Below, in pieces: positions 23,296-31,862 of a DNA stretch of 32,153 bases. The position numbers were made by a program, and so were the translations under genes. The stretch spans positions 1 through 32,153 of the forward strand of contig JAHFEK010000028.1 in NCBI GenBank assembly GCA_023248495.1, read 5' to 3'. This stretch comes from Nitrospinales bacterium (GTDB lineage: Bacteria > Nitrospinota_A > UBA7883 > JACRGQ01). The notes under the pieces are model-generated. The model saw only the letters and a list, made by a program, of their open reading frames with translations, was not told the origin of the DNA and did no database searches. Within the stretch, counting starts at the first letter, position 1; every line of letters begins with the position of its first letter.

Positions 23296-25131
23296 TTATT
23301 TTTTCGGCAGCTTCGGCACCGGTCGCCGGGGAGTGACCGCCCAGTTGATAAGGTAGTTGTACATCCGGATGAGACGTCCCTGATTGCGCTTCTGGTCTAT
23401 CCAGTGGCCGATCATGCCGATGGTGCGCGCCAGCATGAAGAAGCCGTTCAGCGATTCGACCGGGTAGCCCATATCGAGCAGCACGCAACCTATCGTGCCG
23501 TCCACGTTGAGGATCAGGTTGTCCTTTTTCGTGGTTGTGATGGCTTGCACCTTCAATGCATAATCCAGACGCGGCGAGGTGATGTTGTTCTCGCGCACGA
23601 ACCGGATAATCTCCTGCACCCGCTTGTCGGGATTCTTGAGGCTTTTCACACGGTGACCGATGCCCGGCACCGGCCCCACTTCCTTTTTCATATATGCCAG
23701 GAAACCGGGAATGTCGTTTGGGTAGTTCCTCAGGCCGTAATCCATGTAGACGGCCGCGTCGGTTACCGCGCCGCCGAAGCGCGGTCCGATCATGATCATG
23801 CCGGCGGCGACGGATTGCGGCAGCCCGATTCCCGCGCAGGCGGCGAGAATGGTGCCGAACGCGCCGGAGACGGCGGGTCCGTGGTCGGCGGAGAGAATGA
23901 TGATCCGCTTGATGAGTTCCGCTTCCAGCGGGGTGGGAAGCTTTTTATTCCAGAGCAGACCAATCACGTGTGGGATGTCGTATCCCTCGTTAATCAGCTC
24001 GCTGGCCGCATAGCCGCAATAAAGCGGCTCTTCGCCACGGTCGTCGGAGATGGTGTTCTTGAAGAGCGGTTCCACCGCGATCATGCCGGACTTGAGACCC
24101 TCCTCCACCTTTCTGGGGAGTTGGGGCAACTCGGACGGCGCGATGTCTTCCGCTTTTGTCGTCTGGCCAACGGCCTTCAGGTCTTCATACACTTTCTTGA
24201 TGGCCGGCCCCAGGGCGCCGAAAGTTTCGGGGACAATGGCCCCGGCTTTTAAGAGCGCATTTGACTTGGCGCGGGCCGAGCCTTCGCCGTGGGCCCCTTC
24301 TTTCGCGCCCGCATGGCCGAACTTCATTCCCTTCGGGAGTTTTTCCTGGCAGAAGCCGCCCACAACGCCGATCAGCTTGATGCGGCGCGGTTTCGCGGCA
24401 TACCACGCGGCGGCGCCTTCCTCAAGGTTGCCTCCCATTTCGCCCACGATGACCACGGCTTTGGTGTCCGGGTCTTTTTCGAAAAGCTCAAGGTAATCCA
24501 CGAAGTCGGTGACCGGATAGGCGTCGCCGCCGATGCCAATCGCGGTGGTGATGCCATCGGCGAACTGGGAGATGATCCACATGATTTCGTTTGAAAGGCC
24601 GCCCGATTTGGTGATGACGCCGAACGAGCCTTGGCGGTAGAGCTTCGAGAGGATCAGGTTGTTGTATTCGCCGCCAATTACGCCGAGCCGGGCCTTGCCG
24701 GCTGACATGATGCCGATGGCCGAGGGGCCGTTGAGCAGTTTGCCTGTCTGCTTGGCTTTCTTGATCATCAGCTTGGCGTCTTTCTCCGGCACCCCTTCGG
24801 TGATCATGGAGATCGATTTGATTTTCGGGTTGTCCATCGCCTCCATCGCGGCTTGCGCGGCGCGGGCCGGGCCGATGTAAACCAGCGCGGTGTTGATGGT
24901 GCCGTGCGCGGCGGATGCTTCGGCCAGCGTGGCGTAGATCGGCACCGCCACTATCTGGCTGCCGACCGGGATGTCGTAGGTCTTGCCGGCATCCGGCGGA
25001 TAGACGAACGCTTCAACGTAGAAAGGGAGGCGGCAGAGGTGGCAAAATTCCCCCATGCGCCGCGCGGCGTTGACGGCGGCCTGGCCGCCGAGTATCACGA
25101 CCCTCGTATTTTCATTTGCTACAATAGCCAT
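23296..25131 (-). CDS. aclA: ATP-citrate lyase, large (catalytic) subunit
   Basis: 611 residues, close to the 608 of the Chlorobium AclA. The N-terminal part is a succinyl-CoA synthetase alpha-like CoA-binding domain. His273 in FGHAGA is the expected phosphohistidine, equivalent to His760 of the human enzyme. The C-terminal part is citrate-synthase-like (SADHGPAVSGAFGTI, GPRFGGAVTDAA). With AclB it cleaves citrate with ATP and CoA to acetyl-CoA and oxaloacetate, the key step that runs the TCA cycle in reverse for CO2 fixation. ATG 25131 is preceded by GAGGAG and starts 11 bases after aclB. A much longer upstream extension of the frame runs through aclB in another reading frame and is not real. 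Confidence 0.96.
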   Translation of the reverse strand: MAIVANENTRVVILGGQAAVNAARRMGEFCHLCRLPFYVEAFVYPPDAGKTYDIPVGSQIVAVPIYATLAEASAAHGTINTALVYIGPARAAQAAMEAMDNPKIKSISMITEGVPEKDAKLMIKKAKQTGKLLNGPSAIGIMSAGKARLGVIGGEYNNLILSKLYRQGSFGVITKSGGLSNEIMWIISQFADGITTAIGIGGDAYPVTDFVDYLELFEKDPDTKAVVIVGEMGGNLEEGAAAWYAAKPRRIKLIGVVGGFCQEKLPKGMKFGHAGAKEGAHGEGSARAKSNALLKAGAIVPETFGALGPAIKKVYEDLKAVGQTTKAEDIAPSELPQLPRKVEEGLKSGMIAVEPLFKNTISDDRGEEPLYCGYAASELINEGYDIPHVIGLLWNKKLPTPLEAELIKRIIILSADHGPAVSGAFGTILAACAGIGLPQSVAAGMIMIGPRFGGAVTDAAVYMDYGLRNYPNDIPGFLAYMKKEVGPVPGIGHRVKSLKNPDKRVQEIIRFVRENNITSPRLDYALKVQAITTTKKDNLILNVDGTIGCVLLDMGYPVESLNGFFMLARTIGMIGHWIDQKRNQGRLIRMYNYLINWAVTPRRPVPKLPKK

Positions 25132-25142
25132 CGTTCTGCTCC

Positions 25143-26348
25143 TCAGACTTTCTTCTTGCCGAGCGCCATGTCGACGATGTCGGTCAGCGGGGTATAGCGG
25201 TCGAACACTTCGATATCGAAGTCCTCGTTTTTCAGTTCGCGCATGGCCGCGAGGCCGATGGCTTCGTTCGGGCCGCCGCGGCGCACCCATATCTTCACGC
25301 CTTTGAGGAGGCCCTTTTCCTTCGCGATACGGAAGCCCGCGATGATTCCCTGGAACGTCACTTTCACGTCGGTGAAGTTGGCGATGGCGCCCCCGACGAT
25401 GATGTGCTTGATCCCGGGAAGGGCGGCGACCCGTTCGGTCAGCGCCTGCACGGCCCATCCGGGGGGATCGCCGGAATATTCGGAATAGTTCGCTATGGTG
25501 CCGCCGAGGTTTACCACCGCGTCGGAATAGAATACGGACGCGCCGCCGCCCGCGGGGAGCAACGCCACCTGGCCGCCGGGGATTTCAATCAGCTTCACCG
25601 ATCCCTTCACTTTGGAATCGATCTCCATAATCTCTTTTTCGGCTTCGGTGTAGGCGCGGCCGAATTCCGCGGCCCAGTTGAAGTTCCAGTCCTTATGGCG
25701 GAAGCGGGCGTCCCCATCCAGCATGGTCACGGCGTCCAGCGCCACCACGTCCCCGGTTTTCTTGTCCACCACGACGGGATTGATCTCTATGTACTGTCCG
25801 TCTTCGTTATCGAACATGTCGAAAAGCGAATGGGCGCATGCGGCCATTTTTTGCGCCAGGTCGCCGGTAAAGCCACAGCGTTTGGCAAGCTCGGTGCACT
25901 GCCCCGGCGCCGACTTTTCGCCGACTTCCACAAAATTCCGCTGTACTTTGTCCCAGTTGGATTCGACCTCGATGCCGCCGAATTTGGCCATCAGGATTTC
26001 GGCCCCTTCGCGGGTGGACTTAACGCACAGATAGTATTCCTCGGTATGTTCCACCATCTCGGCGACGATGACCTGCGTCATTTTCATGCCGTCGATTTCA
26101 CGCGCCAAAATCTCCTTTGCGGCGGCTTTCGCCCCGGCCAAGTCCAGGTTTACTTTCACCAAGCCCAATTTGAACCTGCCGCCCAACGCTTCGTGCGCTT
26201 TGGCAACAAGCTTGGCGTTCTTCATCCACGGATTGGCCGACGCCAGAGTATCAAGCTGTTCGGCATCCGAGATGACCACATGATGGGGAACGTTAATTCC
26301 CCATTTCTGGAACAGTCCCATTGCAGGGCCTTCTAACAATTTGGCCAC
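25143..26348 (-). CDS. aclB: ATP-citrate lyase, small (ATP-grasp) subunit
   Basis: 401 residues, close to the 398 of Chlorobium AclB. The start is GTG 26348 (MAKLLEGPAMGLFQKWGINV), which matches the family and has GGAGG five bases upstream; the longer frame from 26369 would pass through this ribosome binding site. The N-terminal ATP-grasp domain (succinyl-CoA synthetase beta-like; EINPVVVDKKTG near the metal site) is followed by a CoA-ligase-like domain (GGGASVFYSDAVVNLGG). It supplies the ATP-grasp half of the lyase. Order aclB-aclA is that of Chlorobi and other users of the two-subunit enzyme. A TTATAT element about 10 bases before the ribosome binding site may be its -10, without a clear -35. 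Confidence 0.96.
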   Translation of the reverse strand: MAKLLEGPAMGLFQKWGINVPHHVVISDAEQLDTLASANPWMKNAKLVAKAHEALGGRFKLGLVKVNLDLAGAKAAAKEILAREIDGMKMTQVIVAEMVEHTEEYYLCVKSTREGAEILMAKFGGIEVESNWDKVQRNFVEVGEKSAPGQCTELAKRCGFTGDLAQKMAACAHSLFDMFDNEDGQYIEINPVVVDKKTGDVVALDAVTMLDGDARFRHKDWNFNWAAEFGRAYTEAEKEIMEIDSKVKGSVKLIEIPGGQVALLPAGGGASVFYSDAVVNLGGTIANYSEYSGDPPGWAVQALTERVAALPGIKHIIVGGAIANFTDVKVTFQGIIAGFRIAKEKGLLKGVKIWVRRGGPNEAIGLAAMRELKNEDFDIEVFDRYTPLTDIVDMALGKKKV

Positions 26349-26523
26349 TTTGTCCTCCCTATATAACACTTTGAGTTTGTTTCAATAACGCTAGCCGGGA
26401 AGACTTGGATTGGAATGCGCGGAATCACTCCCCCCGGCGCGAGGTATTTTCACTTAAAATCATTGGCAAGTCAAATGTAATCACAGGCCAAATCCAATGT
26501 GGATTCGGCTGCGGCAAACGTGC

Positions 26524-26529
26524 TATCAT
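26524..26529 (+). promoter_or_regulatory. -10-like element of the CtpA-type protease gene
   Basis: TATCAT ends nine bases before the ATG, the same distance as TATAAT before the NCS2 permease. No Shine-Dalgarno precedes the ATG, so the mRNA may be leaderless. No clear -35 is seen. Confidence 0.4.
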
Positions 26530-26538
26530 TTGCTCCTT

Positions 26539-27957
26539 ATGGAAGAAAAAAAAGGCTCGTGGGCCGTTACCGTGGTTAAAAAGTTTCTTAAAACCGTCTT
26601 TTTCGTGGTGGTTGCCGCGTTTTTCTTTGGCGCCGGCTTGGGGCTGGTCGCGGCGTGGCGGACGCCTGCCGTGGCCGCCGAAAGCAACTACGAAAACCTC
26701 AAGGTTTTCGCCGAAGTCATGGCGTTGGTTCAAAACTACTACGTCGAAGAAAAAACGAGCAAGGATCTGACGCAGGGGGCCATTCATGGCATGTTGCGCA
26801 CGCTTGATCCGCACTCCGCATTCATGGATCGCGATTCCTACGACGCGCGGAAGCAGGAAACCGAAGGACAGTTCGGGGGGTTGGGAATTGAGATCACCGT
26901 GCGGGACAATTATGTTGTCATCGTCGCTCCCATCGAAGACACTCCGGCCGAGCGGGCGGGACTGTTAGCCGGCGACAAGATCATAAAGATCGACGGAACG
27001 GTGGCCAAGGATATGGATATCATGGACGCCGTGAAGCGAATGCGCGGCAAAGTCGGCACCTCCGTAAAACTGAATATCTACCGCGAACAGGGCGACAAGA
27101 CCTTTGACATTGATATTGTCCGCGCCATTGTGAAGGTGAGGTCGGTGAAGTACGGCCTGATCGATAATGATACCGGCTATCTCCGGATTGTGAGCTTCAC
27201 CTCCGAGACCTCGCACGATACCCAAGCTGCCATGAAAGAGCTCAGGGGGAAGGGGATGAAACAACTCGTCCTCGATCTGCGCAATGATCCGGGCGGTCTC
27301 CTGAAAGGCGCCGTGGAGGTGTCCGAAGAATTCATTAAGGAAGGCGAAGTGATCGTCAGCACCCGCGGACGCACCAGCGACCAGAATACCCGTTTCCTTT
27401 CGCACAATACCCACGCCGATACCGTCACGCCGGTCGTGGTGCTCATCAACGCCGGTTCCGCTTCGGCCTCCGAGATCGTCGCGGGCGCGCTGAAGGATCA
27501 CCACCGCGGCGTTATCGCCGGGGTGCGGTCGTTCGGCAAAGGATCGGTGCAGACGGTGCGTGAGCTGAGCGACGGCAGCGGCCTGAGCCTAACCACGGCG
27601 CGCTATTACACGCCGGCGGGCATAATGATTCACGGCATCGGCATCGAGCCGGACGTGGAAGTGAAGTTGGATGTCCAGCCGGGCGTGGAGCAGGGGCCGG
27701 AGCCGATACGCGAAAAAGATTTGATGGAGCACTTCAACGGCACCCGCGACGTGCGCCAGGATCACTTGGAGCAAAAGAAAGAAAAGACGGCCGCCGAAAA
27801 GGCGAAAGAAAAGGAAAAAGAGAAGGAGCCGTTGCGCGATCCAAAGAAAATTTTCGACATGGAAAAGGACAACCAGCTTCAAAAGGCCGTTCAGATACTT
27901 AAAGACCCGGTCAGCTACAAGCAGATCAAGGAGCAGGGGAACAAGAAGGCCGCCTGA
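26539..27957 (+). CDS. ctpA: C-terminal processing protease (S41, CtpA)
   Basis: 472 residues. An N-terminal signal anchor (about 14-38, FLKTVFFVVVAAFFFGAGLGL) places it in the periplasm. A PDZ domain (about 95-185, GGLGIEI...AGLLAGDKIIKIDG) sits within the S41 protease domain. The catalytic Ser309 (GSASASEI) and Lys334 (FGKGSVQ) are 25 residues apart, as in E. coli Tsp. The C-terminus has a highly charged Lys/Glu repeat segment (EKEKEKE). ATG 26539 is chosen because it gives the usual short cytoplasmic lead before the signal anchor; the upstream in-frame ATG 26497 would add 14 residues of unlikely sequence. The gene is divergent from aclB and followed by a divergent polysaccharide deacetylase, a common pairing in envelope clusters. 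Confidence 0.95.
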   Translation: MEEKKGSWAVTVVKKFLKTVFFVVVAAFFFGAGLGLVAAWRTPAVAAESNYENLKVFAEVMALVQNYYVEEKTSKDLTQGAIHGMLRTLDPHSAFMDRDSYDARKQETEGQFGGLGIEITVRDNYVVIVAPIEDTPAERAGLLAGDKIIKIDGTVAKDMDIMDAVKRMRGKVGTSVKLNIYREQGDKTFDIDIVRAIVKVRSVKYGLIDNDTGYLRIVSFTSETSHDTQAAMKELRGKGMKQLVLDLRNDPGGLLKGAVEVSEEFIKEGEVIVSTRGRTSDQNTRFLSHNTHADTVTPVVVLINAGSASASEIVAGALKDHHRGVIAGVRSFGKGSVQTVRELSDGSGLSLTTARYYTPAGIMIHGIGIEPDVEVKLDVQPGVEQGPEPIREKDLMEHFNGTRDVRQDHLEQKKEKTAAEKAKEKEKEKEPLRDPKKIFDMEKDNQLQKAVQILKDPVSYKQIKEQGNKKAA

Positions 27958-27977
27958 TCCCGCCAGCCGTATGAACG

Positions 27978-28017
27978 CAGCCGCCGGACGTATAACGCCG
28001 GCGGCTGTTTTACTTTT
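27978..28017 (+). terminator. Intrinsic terminator after ctpA
   Basis: CAGCCGCCGG (27978-27987), a 10-base loop, CCGGCGGCTG (27998-28007), then TTTTACTTTT. The 10-bp stem is perfect. It lies 20 bases after the ctpA stop and 18 bases before the next gene, so the deacetylase may be partly separated from ctpA. Confidence 0.75.
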
Positions 28018-28035
28018 ACCCCGGAAAACCAGCCA

Positions 28036-28926
28036 ATGAAAAAAAAGCCCGCCGTTGTTAGCCGCCGTACCGGGTGGGTACCGGCGCTGTTGCTTGTTTT
28101 TTTCGCGGGGGGGGTTCTCACCGCTTGGTTGATGGCGCGTCACAACACCGTGCCATCGGTGCGGAAACCCACCATACCGTATCCGGTTGAACGGAATGCC
28201 GATATGAATGCCGCCGCCGTGATTCCGCCACCGGTTAGTATGCCGCTGGCGCCGGTGGATCAGGGAAAGCTGTTGGCTATCATCATCGACGACATCGGCT
28301 ATAGGCGCGAGCCGGTGGAAAGGCTGCTGGCCGCCGGTATTCCGCTCACCTTCAGCGTGATGCCTGATCAGCCGTATACCAAAGAGCTTGCCGCCCAAAT
28401 AGCCGCGGCCGGACAGGAGGTGATGCTCCACCTGCCGATGGAGCCGGAAAACGACAGAACCAACAATCCCGGCGCGGGAGCATTGCTGCTGACGGAGCCG
28501 GACGAAGATATTCGCGCCGCCATAGGGCATGATCTGGGGCAGGTGCCGCAGGCAAAAGGGGTCAACAACCACATGGGCAGCCTTTTCACGCAAGATGAGC
28601 GGAAGATGGAAGTGGTATTGGCGGAGTTGAAAACGCGAAATCTTTTTTTCGTCGACAGCCTCACCGCCCCAAACAGCGTAGGATATGCGGTCGCCCGGCG
28701 GCTGGGACTGAAGAGCGCCGCGCGCCGTGTATTTATCGATAATGATCCCGGCCCGGATGCGATTTCCCGGCATCTCCGTCTTGCGATTGATCTGGCCGTG
28801 AAAGAGGGGGCCGTGGTGGCGATAGGACATCCGGGCGCGGTTACCGTGGCGGCAATTGAAAAGTTGAAGGACGACCTCGTCAAGGCCGGGGTGACGCCGG
28901 TTTTCGCGTCGCGGGTGGTGCGCTGA
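28036..28926 (+). CDS. Divergent polysaccharide deacetylase (DUF610 family)
   Basis: 296 residues. A signal anchor (about 15-36, WVPALLLVFFAGGVLTAWLM) precedes a NodB-like divergent polysaccharide deacetylase domain (about 75-295). Conserved patterns are IIIDDIGYR, TFSVMPDQPY, EVMLHLPMEP, GVNNHMGS, FFVDSLT and VAIGHPG. The conserved Asp/His residues are present, but enzymatic activity of this family is not generally established. It is likely periplasmic and acts at the envelope. It overlaps tsaD by one base (TGATG). Confidence 0.92.
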   Translation: MKKKPAVVSRRTGWVPALLLVFFAGGVLTAWLMARHNTVPSVRKPTIPYPVERNADMNAAAVIPPPVSMPLAPVDQGKLLAIIIDDIGYRREPVERLLAAGIPLTFSVMPDQPYTKELAAQIAAAGQEVMLHLPMEPENDRTNNPGAGALLLTEPDEDIRAAIGHDLGQVPQAKGVNNHMGSLFTQDERKMEVVLAELKTRNLFFVDSLTAPNSVGYAVARRLGLKSAARRVFIDNDPGPDAISRHLRLAIDLAVKEGAVVAIGHPGAVTVAAIEKLKDDLVKAGVTPVFASRVVR

Positions 28927-29936
28927 TGCTGATATTGGGTATTGAAACATCGTGCGATGAAACCGCCGTGGCGGTGGTGCGCGGCGGCGCGCAAGTGCTC
29001 TCGAACGTGATCGCCAGCCAGCATGATATTCATCAAAAGTACGGCGGCGTGGTGCCGGAACTCGCCTCGCGCCGCCACGTGGAAAACATGCCGGTTATTG
29101 TGCGCGAAGCATTGGACCGCGCGGGGGTGACGCTGGGGGACATTGATCTTTTCGCCGTCACGCGCGGACCGGGACTTCTCGGCGCGCTGCTCGTCGGCCT
29201 TTCCGCCGCAAAGGGGATGGCCTGGGCGCTGAAAAAGCCGTTGGCGCCGGTACATCATCTTCACGGGCACATTGTAGCGGCGCGTTTCAATCATGAGATA
29301 GTGTATCCGCACCTTTGCCTGCTGGTCTCCGGCGGGCATACGTCGTTGTACAAAGTCGACAGTTCCATTAAGCAGACGGAACTGGCGTCCACGCGTGACG
29401 ACGCGGCGGGCGAAGCGTACGACAAAGTGGCGAAGATGCTTGGCCTCGGTTTTCCCGGCGGGCCCGCCGTGGAACGCGCCGCGAAAGAGGGAGACGAAAA
29501 AGCGGTGCCGTTCACCGTGCCGAGGGTGAAAGGGAGCGCGCTCGATTTCAGCTTCAGCGGCCTGAAGACCGCCGTGCGCGAAGCGATGAAAAAAAATCCC
29601 CGCGCGGCGGATGTCGCCGCGTCGTTCCAACGGGTGGTTACCGAAACGCTGGTGGCGCACACAGTGCGCGCGGCGGCGCTCCATGATTTTAAGGAGATCG
29701 TGATTGCGGGAGGCGTGGCGGCGAACGGCCACTTGCGCGCCGGAATGACAAGGGCGGGGGAGGAGCACGGCCTGCGGGTGGTCTGGCCCGCACCGGTTTA
29801 TTGCACCGACAACGCGGCGATGATCGCCGCCGCCGGCTATTTTCTATTTCAGGAAAACCCCTCTGACCCGCGCTGGCGCGACTTCAACGCTCTCGATGCC
29901 GCCGCGAATTTGCCGATGGAAACATTTACGGGTTGA
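28926..29936 (+). CDS. tsaD: tRNA threonylcarbamoyladenosine transferase TsaD
   Basis: 336-residue Kae1/TsaD/YgjD protein that transfers the threonylcarbamoyl group to A37 of ANN-decoding tRNAs, with TsaB and TsaE. The start LILGIETSCDETAVA is the signature of the family. The metal ligands His111 and His115 (HHLHGH) match the E. coli numbering exactly. ASTRDDAAGEAYDKVAKMLGLGFPGGP and the C-terminal CTDNAAMIA motif are intact. Length is typical. Its start codon shares one base with the upstream stop, so translation is probably coupled. The 3' end overlaps the batD-like gene on the other strand by 11 bases. Confidence 0.97.
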   Translation: MLILGIETSCDETAVAVVRGGAQVLSNVIASQHDIHQKYGGVVPELASRRHVENMPVIVREALDRAGVTLGDIDLFAVTRGPGLLGALLVGLSAAKGMAWALKKPLAPVHHLHGHIVAARFNHEIVYPHLCLLVSGGHTSLYKVDSSIKQTELASTRDDAAGEAYDKVAKMLGLGFPGGPAVERAAKEGDEKAVPFTVPRVKGSALDFSFSGLKTAVREAMKKNPRAADVAASFQRVVTETLVAHTVRAAALHDFKEIVIAGGVAANGHLRAGMTRAGEEHGLRVVWPAPVYCTDNAAMIAAAGYFLFQENPSDPRWRDFNALDAAANLPMETFTG

Positions 29937-30846
29937 GCGGGCCGGCTTTTGCGGACGGCAGGCTTTTTTGTTTTGGGGAATTTTTCACGAAGTAGGCGGC
30001 CACGGCGAGCGCGCTGGTGGCGTCATCGCGGCCGGGCAGTTTTTGGGTGAACTTCGCCACGTCGCATGTGCGTAGAAGATAGAATATCCGCTCGCGGTGA
30101 TCCTCCAGCGCGGCGGGCCAGGCGGATTCCAACTCCGTGGTGGTTTTTTCCGGCGCGTCGATGCCGTATTCGCCGTGGAGGTAGACGCGGACGGTATCGG
30201 CGATGTGCGCAAAATATTCTTTGCCCCGGCCGGCGGCGTAGAGATTTTCCGCCTCCGCTTTTTCCAGCTCGGCGAGGGCGGTTTCAAGGGGGGTGCGCGA
30301 CGGCGCGGAGGGGGCGCCCGCGGCTTGTTTCAATTCGCCCTTTTTCAACAGATATGCCAAAACCGCCAAAAGTCCCAAGAGCGCCAACACCGCCACGGCG
30401 GGCCAGATGTACTTTTTCCAGTCGAAGGCCGGGTCCGCCACATCCTCGATCGGCATCAACGCCGGATCTTTGACATCGGGTTTCAGCACGGAGCGGATTT
30501 CCACCGTGACGGGAGGAGCGGCACGCGTTTCCATTTTTCCATCCGCGCCGGTGTGCGAAACGGAATAGGCGGGAAGGGTAAACGTGCCGGTTTTGAAAAC
30601 CGTAAGCGTGAAGACGATTTTCTTTTCCCCGCCGGCGTTATCCGGGCGCGCGTCCAGCACTTCGAACGGCTCAGGTGTTTCCAGTTTCAGCGGCAGCTCG
30701 GCATCGCCGGAATCGTGCGCGGTGACGGTGTAACGGAAATGATCGCCGATCGTGCCGGACGGGGGATCCACCGCGGCGGTGAGGGTGAGCGCGGCGTCGG
30801 GGGCAGCGCAGAGGGCAAGCAACAGCAAAGTGAAAAGGCGCTTCAT
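29926..30846 (-). CDS. BatD-like membrane protein
   Basis: 306 residues. A signal peptide (MKRLFTLLLLALCAAPDAAL) precedes an Ig-like beta-rich periplasmic domain (about 20-120, VDPPSGTIGDHFRYTV, FTLPAYSVSH), one transmembrane helix (about 147-167, WPAVAVLALLGLLAVLAYLL), and a cytoplasmic helical domain (about 185-290, LETALAELEKAE...VRVYLHGEYGI). This is the layout of BatD/DUF4381-type proteins in MoxR-Bat operons. It begins in a four-base overlap (ATGA) with the DUF58 gene. Function of these operons is linked to envelope stress or chaperone-like tasks in other bacteria; nothing specific can be read here. Confidence 0.82.
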   Translation of the reverse strand: MKRLFTLLLLALCAAPDAALTLTAAVDPPSGTIGDHFRYTVTAHDSGDAELPLKLETPEPFEVLDARPDNAGGEKKIVFTLTVFKTGTFTLPAYSVSHTGADGKMETRAAPPVTVEIRSVLKPDVKDPALMPIEDVADPAFDWKKYIWPAVAVLALLGLLAVLAYLLKKGELKQAAGAPSAPSRTPLETALAELEKAEAENLYAAGRGKEYFAHIADTVRVYLHGEYGIDAPEKTTTELESAWPAALEDHRERIFYLLRTCDVAKFTQKLPGRDDATSALAVAAYFVKNSPKQKSLPSAKAGPLNP

Positions 30847-31862
30847 CGGCCCGCCATGATTTTCTTTTCACGCCGTTTGAAAAACTTTTCCAATGGAGCG
30901 ACCGGCGACCCTCCGGTGTCCACTTCGATAAGGTCGACGCCGCACGTCAGGAAAAAGCGCTTCAGCTCCGTGTCGCGCCGCAGCGCCATTGCTTCGTGGC
31001 GGCGGCGGAAATCCTCGTTGCCGGTGTCGGCCAAAACATCCTCGCCGGTTTCCGGGTCGCGCAGCAATACCAGCCCCGCGTCGGGAAGCCGCTGCTCTGC
31101 CCGGTCGCGTATGCGGACGGCGATGAGATCGTACTTTCTGGCCGCCACGCGGAAGGGAGGTTCGAACCCGGTGTCGCCGAAATCCGACACCAGGAACACG
31201 ATGCCGGATCGCCGCGCGGTGTGGAGCAGCCGCTCCAGCGCGTTCTTGATGTTTGTTTTAATACCGCGCGGGCGGAATCCCAAAATCTCGCGGATGATGC
31301 GCAGCGCGTGGCGGCGTCCCTTGGCGGGGGGGATGTGCAGTTCCACCGTATCGGTGAAGATGTACAGCCCCACCTTGTCGTTGTTGCGGATGGCGGCGAA
31401 CGCGATGGTGGCGCAGAGTTCCGCGGCCGCCTCGTTCTTGAAAGCGCCGGCGGTGCCGAATGCGCCGCTGGCGGACGCGTCCACCATGAGGATCACCGTC
31501 AGTTCGCGCTCTTCGTTAAAAATCTTGATGTACGGTTCGCCCATGCGGGCGGTCACGTTCCAGTCGATGGCGCGCACGTCGTCGCCGGGGGCATAGGGGC
31601 GCACCTCGGCGAATTCCATTCCCATCCCTTTGAAGACCGAGCGGTACTCGCCGGAAAAAACGGACTCAACAAGCTTTTTGCTGGAGAATTCTATCTGGCG
31701 CACTTTGGCGAACAGTTCGGGCGGAATGGTTTTGATGCCGCCGTCCGGCGGGGGAAGCCCGCGCGCCGCGTCGATTTCTATTTTTTTACGGAAGACGGTC
31801 AGCGCAACCGCAATCGCCGCCGCCAGCGTCAGCGGGATGAGCCAAAACGGGGCGAAGGGCAT
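30843..31862 (-). CDS. DUF58 protein with von Willebrand A-like domain
   Basis: 339 residues from ATG 31862 (GTG 31865 is an alternative one codon upstream). An N-terminal transmembrane segment (about 5-24) is followed by a conserved DUF58 core, VFKGMGMEFAEVRPYAPGDDVRAIDWNVTAR, and a von Willebrand A-like fold with a MIDAS motif DASAS. The single N-terminal helix, rather than two, is a variant within the family. It is the middle gene of the MoxR-DUF58-batD operon, with its start overlapping the moxR stop (TGATG). The MoxR ATPase is expected to act on or with this protein. Confidence 0.92.
   Translation of the reverse strand: MPFAPFWLIPLTLAAAIAVALTVFRKKIEIDAARGLPPPDGGIKTIPPELFAKVRQIEFSSKKLVESVFSGEYRSVFKGMGMEFAEVRPYAPGDDVRAIDWNVTARMGEPYIKIFNEERELTVILMVDASASGAFGTAGAFKNEAAAELCATIAFAAIRNNDKVGLYIFTDTVELHIPPAKGRRHALRIIREILGFRPRGIKTNIKNALERLLHTARRSGIVFLVSDFGDTGFEPPFRVAARKYDLIAVRIRDRAEQRLPDAGLVLLRDPETGEDVLADTGNEDFRRRHEAMALRRDTELKRFFLTCGVDLIEVDTGGSPVAPLEKFFKRREKKIMAGR

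Noticed and set aside
25129-25458. N-terminal extension of aclA through the end of aclB
   Set aside because: The extension is an Arg/Gly-rich shadow frame; ATG 25131 has a ribosome binding site and matches family length.
27589-28950. 453-codon minus-strand frame across ctpA end and the deacetylase
   Set aside because: It spans two well-supported genes and a plus-strand terminator and has no known motif.
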